Shown here piece after piece: positions 5,512-6,220 of a DNA stretch of 6,220 nt (the stretch's first letter is position 1; every line of letters begins with the position of its first letter). Position numbers and translations under genes: made by a program. The stretch is from assembly GCA_003542295.1 (NCBI GenBank), contig DPKX01000294.1, forward strand, positions 9,531 through 15,750, written 5' to 3'. The stretch comes from Candidatus Atribacter hydrocarboniphilus (GTDB lineage: Bacteria; Atribacterota; Atribacteria; Atribacterales; Atribacteraceae). The notes under the pieces were generated by a model. That model did no database searches, had not been told where the DNA came from, and saw nothing but the letters and a program-made list of their open reading frames with translations.

Positions 5512-6220
5512 TTACCTCCTCAGAGGTTTTTTGATTTCCCAATCATAAAAAAGCATTGCAGCTATAAATATTGAAGAAAAAGTTCCGAATAACAAACCCA
5601 TAAGCATCGTGAGAGCAAAGGGTTGCAACATTTTTCCTCCAAAAAAATAAAGGATTATGACTGCAATTATTGTAGTGGTTCCAGTCATTATAGTTCTCGA
5701 AAGGGTTTCATTGAGACTGGTATTGATAAGGGTTTTGGCATCTTCTCGCTTGCGGTAGTTTAATCGTTCACGAATCCTATCCATAACCACAATAGAGTCA
5801 TTAATCGAATATCCTAAAACTGTGAGAAGGGCTGCTAATATAGTAGTATCAAATTCTATATTTAATAATGCTACCAACCCCAAAGTCATAATACCGGTAT
5901 TGGCTAACGCTAAAACTGATGTTACAGCTGGCCGCAATTCAAAACGTATTCCAACATATATCAAAATTCCTATAATAGAAAAAAGGAGAGCCAAATAGGC
6001 TGCTCGCCTTAATTCGCTGCCTACCGTTGGTCCAACTTCTTCGTTTCGAACAATTTCCAGCTCACCAATTTGATTTCTTAAGGAATCGGTGAGTTGATTT
6101 CTCTGGTCTAAGGTCAACTGGGGTGTCCGGATGGCAACTTCATTGTCCGAAAATCTTTGGATAGTGCTGGCGGAAAGATCAAATTCGTCTAATACATTTC
6201 GCATTTGCTCGGCGGTTACT
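5512..6220 (-). CDS. secF: Protein translocase subunit SecF, C-terminal part (start beyond right edge)
   Basis: SecF works with SecD and SecYEG in the inner membrane, using the proton gradient to pull exported proteins across. The 235 visible codons run from about base 6219 to the TAA at 5514..5512. The reading frame is open at the edge, so the first membrane segment and part of the periplasmic domain are missing. Numbering visible residues from V1, the end of the periplasmic domain (about 1-60) leads into VGPTVGSELRR (62-72). Five hydrophobic segments follow at about 74-91, 98-118, 125-145, 175-192 and 199-224. The signature GYSINDSIVVMDRIRE (136-151) is present, including the Asp (141) matching the one needed for proton coupling. 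LNETLSRTIMTG (169-180) is also typical of SecF. One oddity is LALANTGIMTLG (103-114), where SecF usually has His-Asp in place of Asn-Thr. It is presumably preceded by secD outside the window. Confidence 0.95.
   Translation of the reverse strand, partial: VTAEQMRNVLDEFDLSASTIQRFSDNEVAIRTPQLTLDQRNQLTDSLRNQIGELEIVRNEEVGPTVGSELRRAAYLALLFSIIGILIYVGIRFELRPAVTSVLALANTGIMTLGLVALLNIEFDTTILAALLTVLGYSINDSIVVMDRIRERLNYRKREDAKTLINTSLNETLSRTIMTGTTTIIAVIILYFFGGKMLQPFALTMLMGLLFGTFSSIFIAAMLFYDWEIKKPLRR
5514..5521 (-). promoter_or_regulatory. Ribosome binding site of recJ
   Basis: GAGGAGGT on the minus strand spans the last codons of secF and touches its TAA stop (5514..5512). It lies 9 bases before the TTG at 5504. 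It is a near-perfect match to the 16S anti-Shine-Dalgarno and decides in favour of the TTG start. It also suggests that secF translation directly affects recJ initiation. Confidence 0.75.

Overview
The window is a stretch of a low-GC (about 40% by eye) bacterial chromosome. Every recognisable gene lies on the minus strand, so transcription runs from high to low coordinates. In transcription order the genes are secF (start lies beyond the right edge), recJ, apt, a 424-base spacer, a bifunctional relA/spoT (Rel), dtd, and the first 62 codons of a metallo-beta-lactamase-fold hydrolase that runs off the left edge. This housekeeping order (secDF, recJ, apt, rel, dtd, MBL hydrolase) is familiar from Firmicutes/Clostridia and related deep-branching low-GC phyla. 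The separate rather than fused SecF, the single Rel enzyme with both active sites intact, and the purine-rich Shine-Dalgarno sites fit that placement. A candidate phylum such as Atribacterota is possible, but this is only an impression.

Right part (3271-6220): secF, recJ and apt are packed tightly. The recJ ribosome site overlaps the secF stop and supports a TTG start. The recJ stop overlaps a possible upstream apt start. An 11-bp perfect inverted repeat sits in the first 25 codons of recJ. A stem-loop that is fully paired only in the minus-strand RNA follows the apt stop by 7 bases.

Middle (2847-3270): the spacer carries no gene. It holds four diverged hairpin-like repeat units of about 35-50 bases with a common plan (GAGAT or a variant, variable stem, ATGA). 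Two point left and two point right about an AT-rich centre. The stem ends differ between units but remain complementary, which is the most interesting non-coding signal in the window. The relA ribosome site and a weak promoter candidate lie at its left end.

Left part (1-2846): relA, dtd and the MBL gene are joined by 4-base stop/start overlaps (GTGA and ATGA), implying co-translation. The cluster combines protein export (SecF), DNA repair (RecJ), adenine salvage (Apt), the (p)ppGpp stringent-response switch (Rel) and removal of D-amino acids from tRNA (Dtd). I see no phage, defence, CRISPR, tRNA or rRNA signal and no convincing new multi-gene system. The findings are the repeat array, some substitutions at family-conserved positions in SecF and RecJ, and a few RNA-structure candidates.
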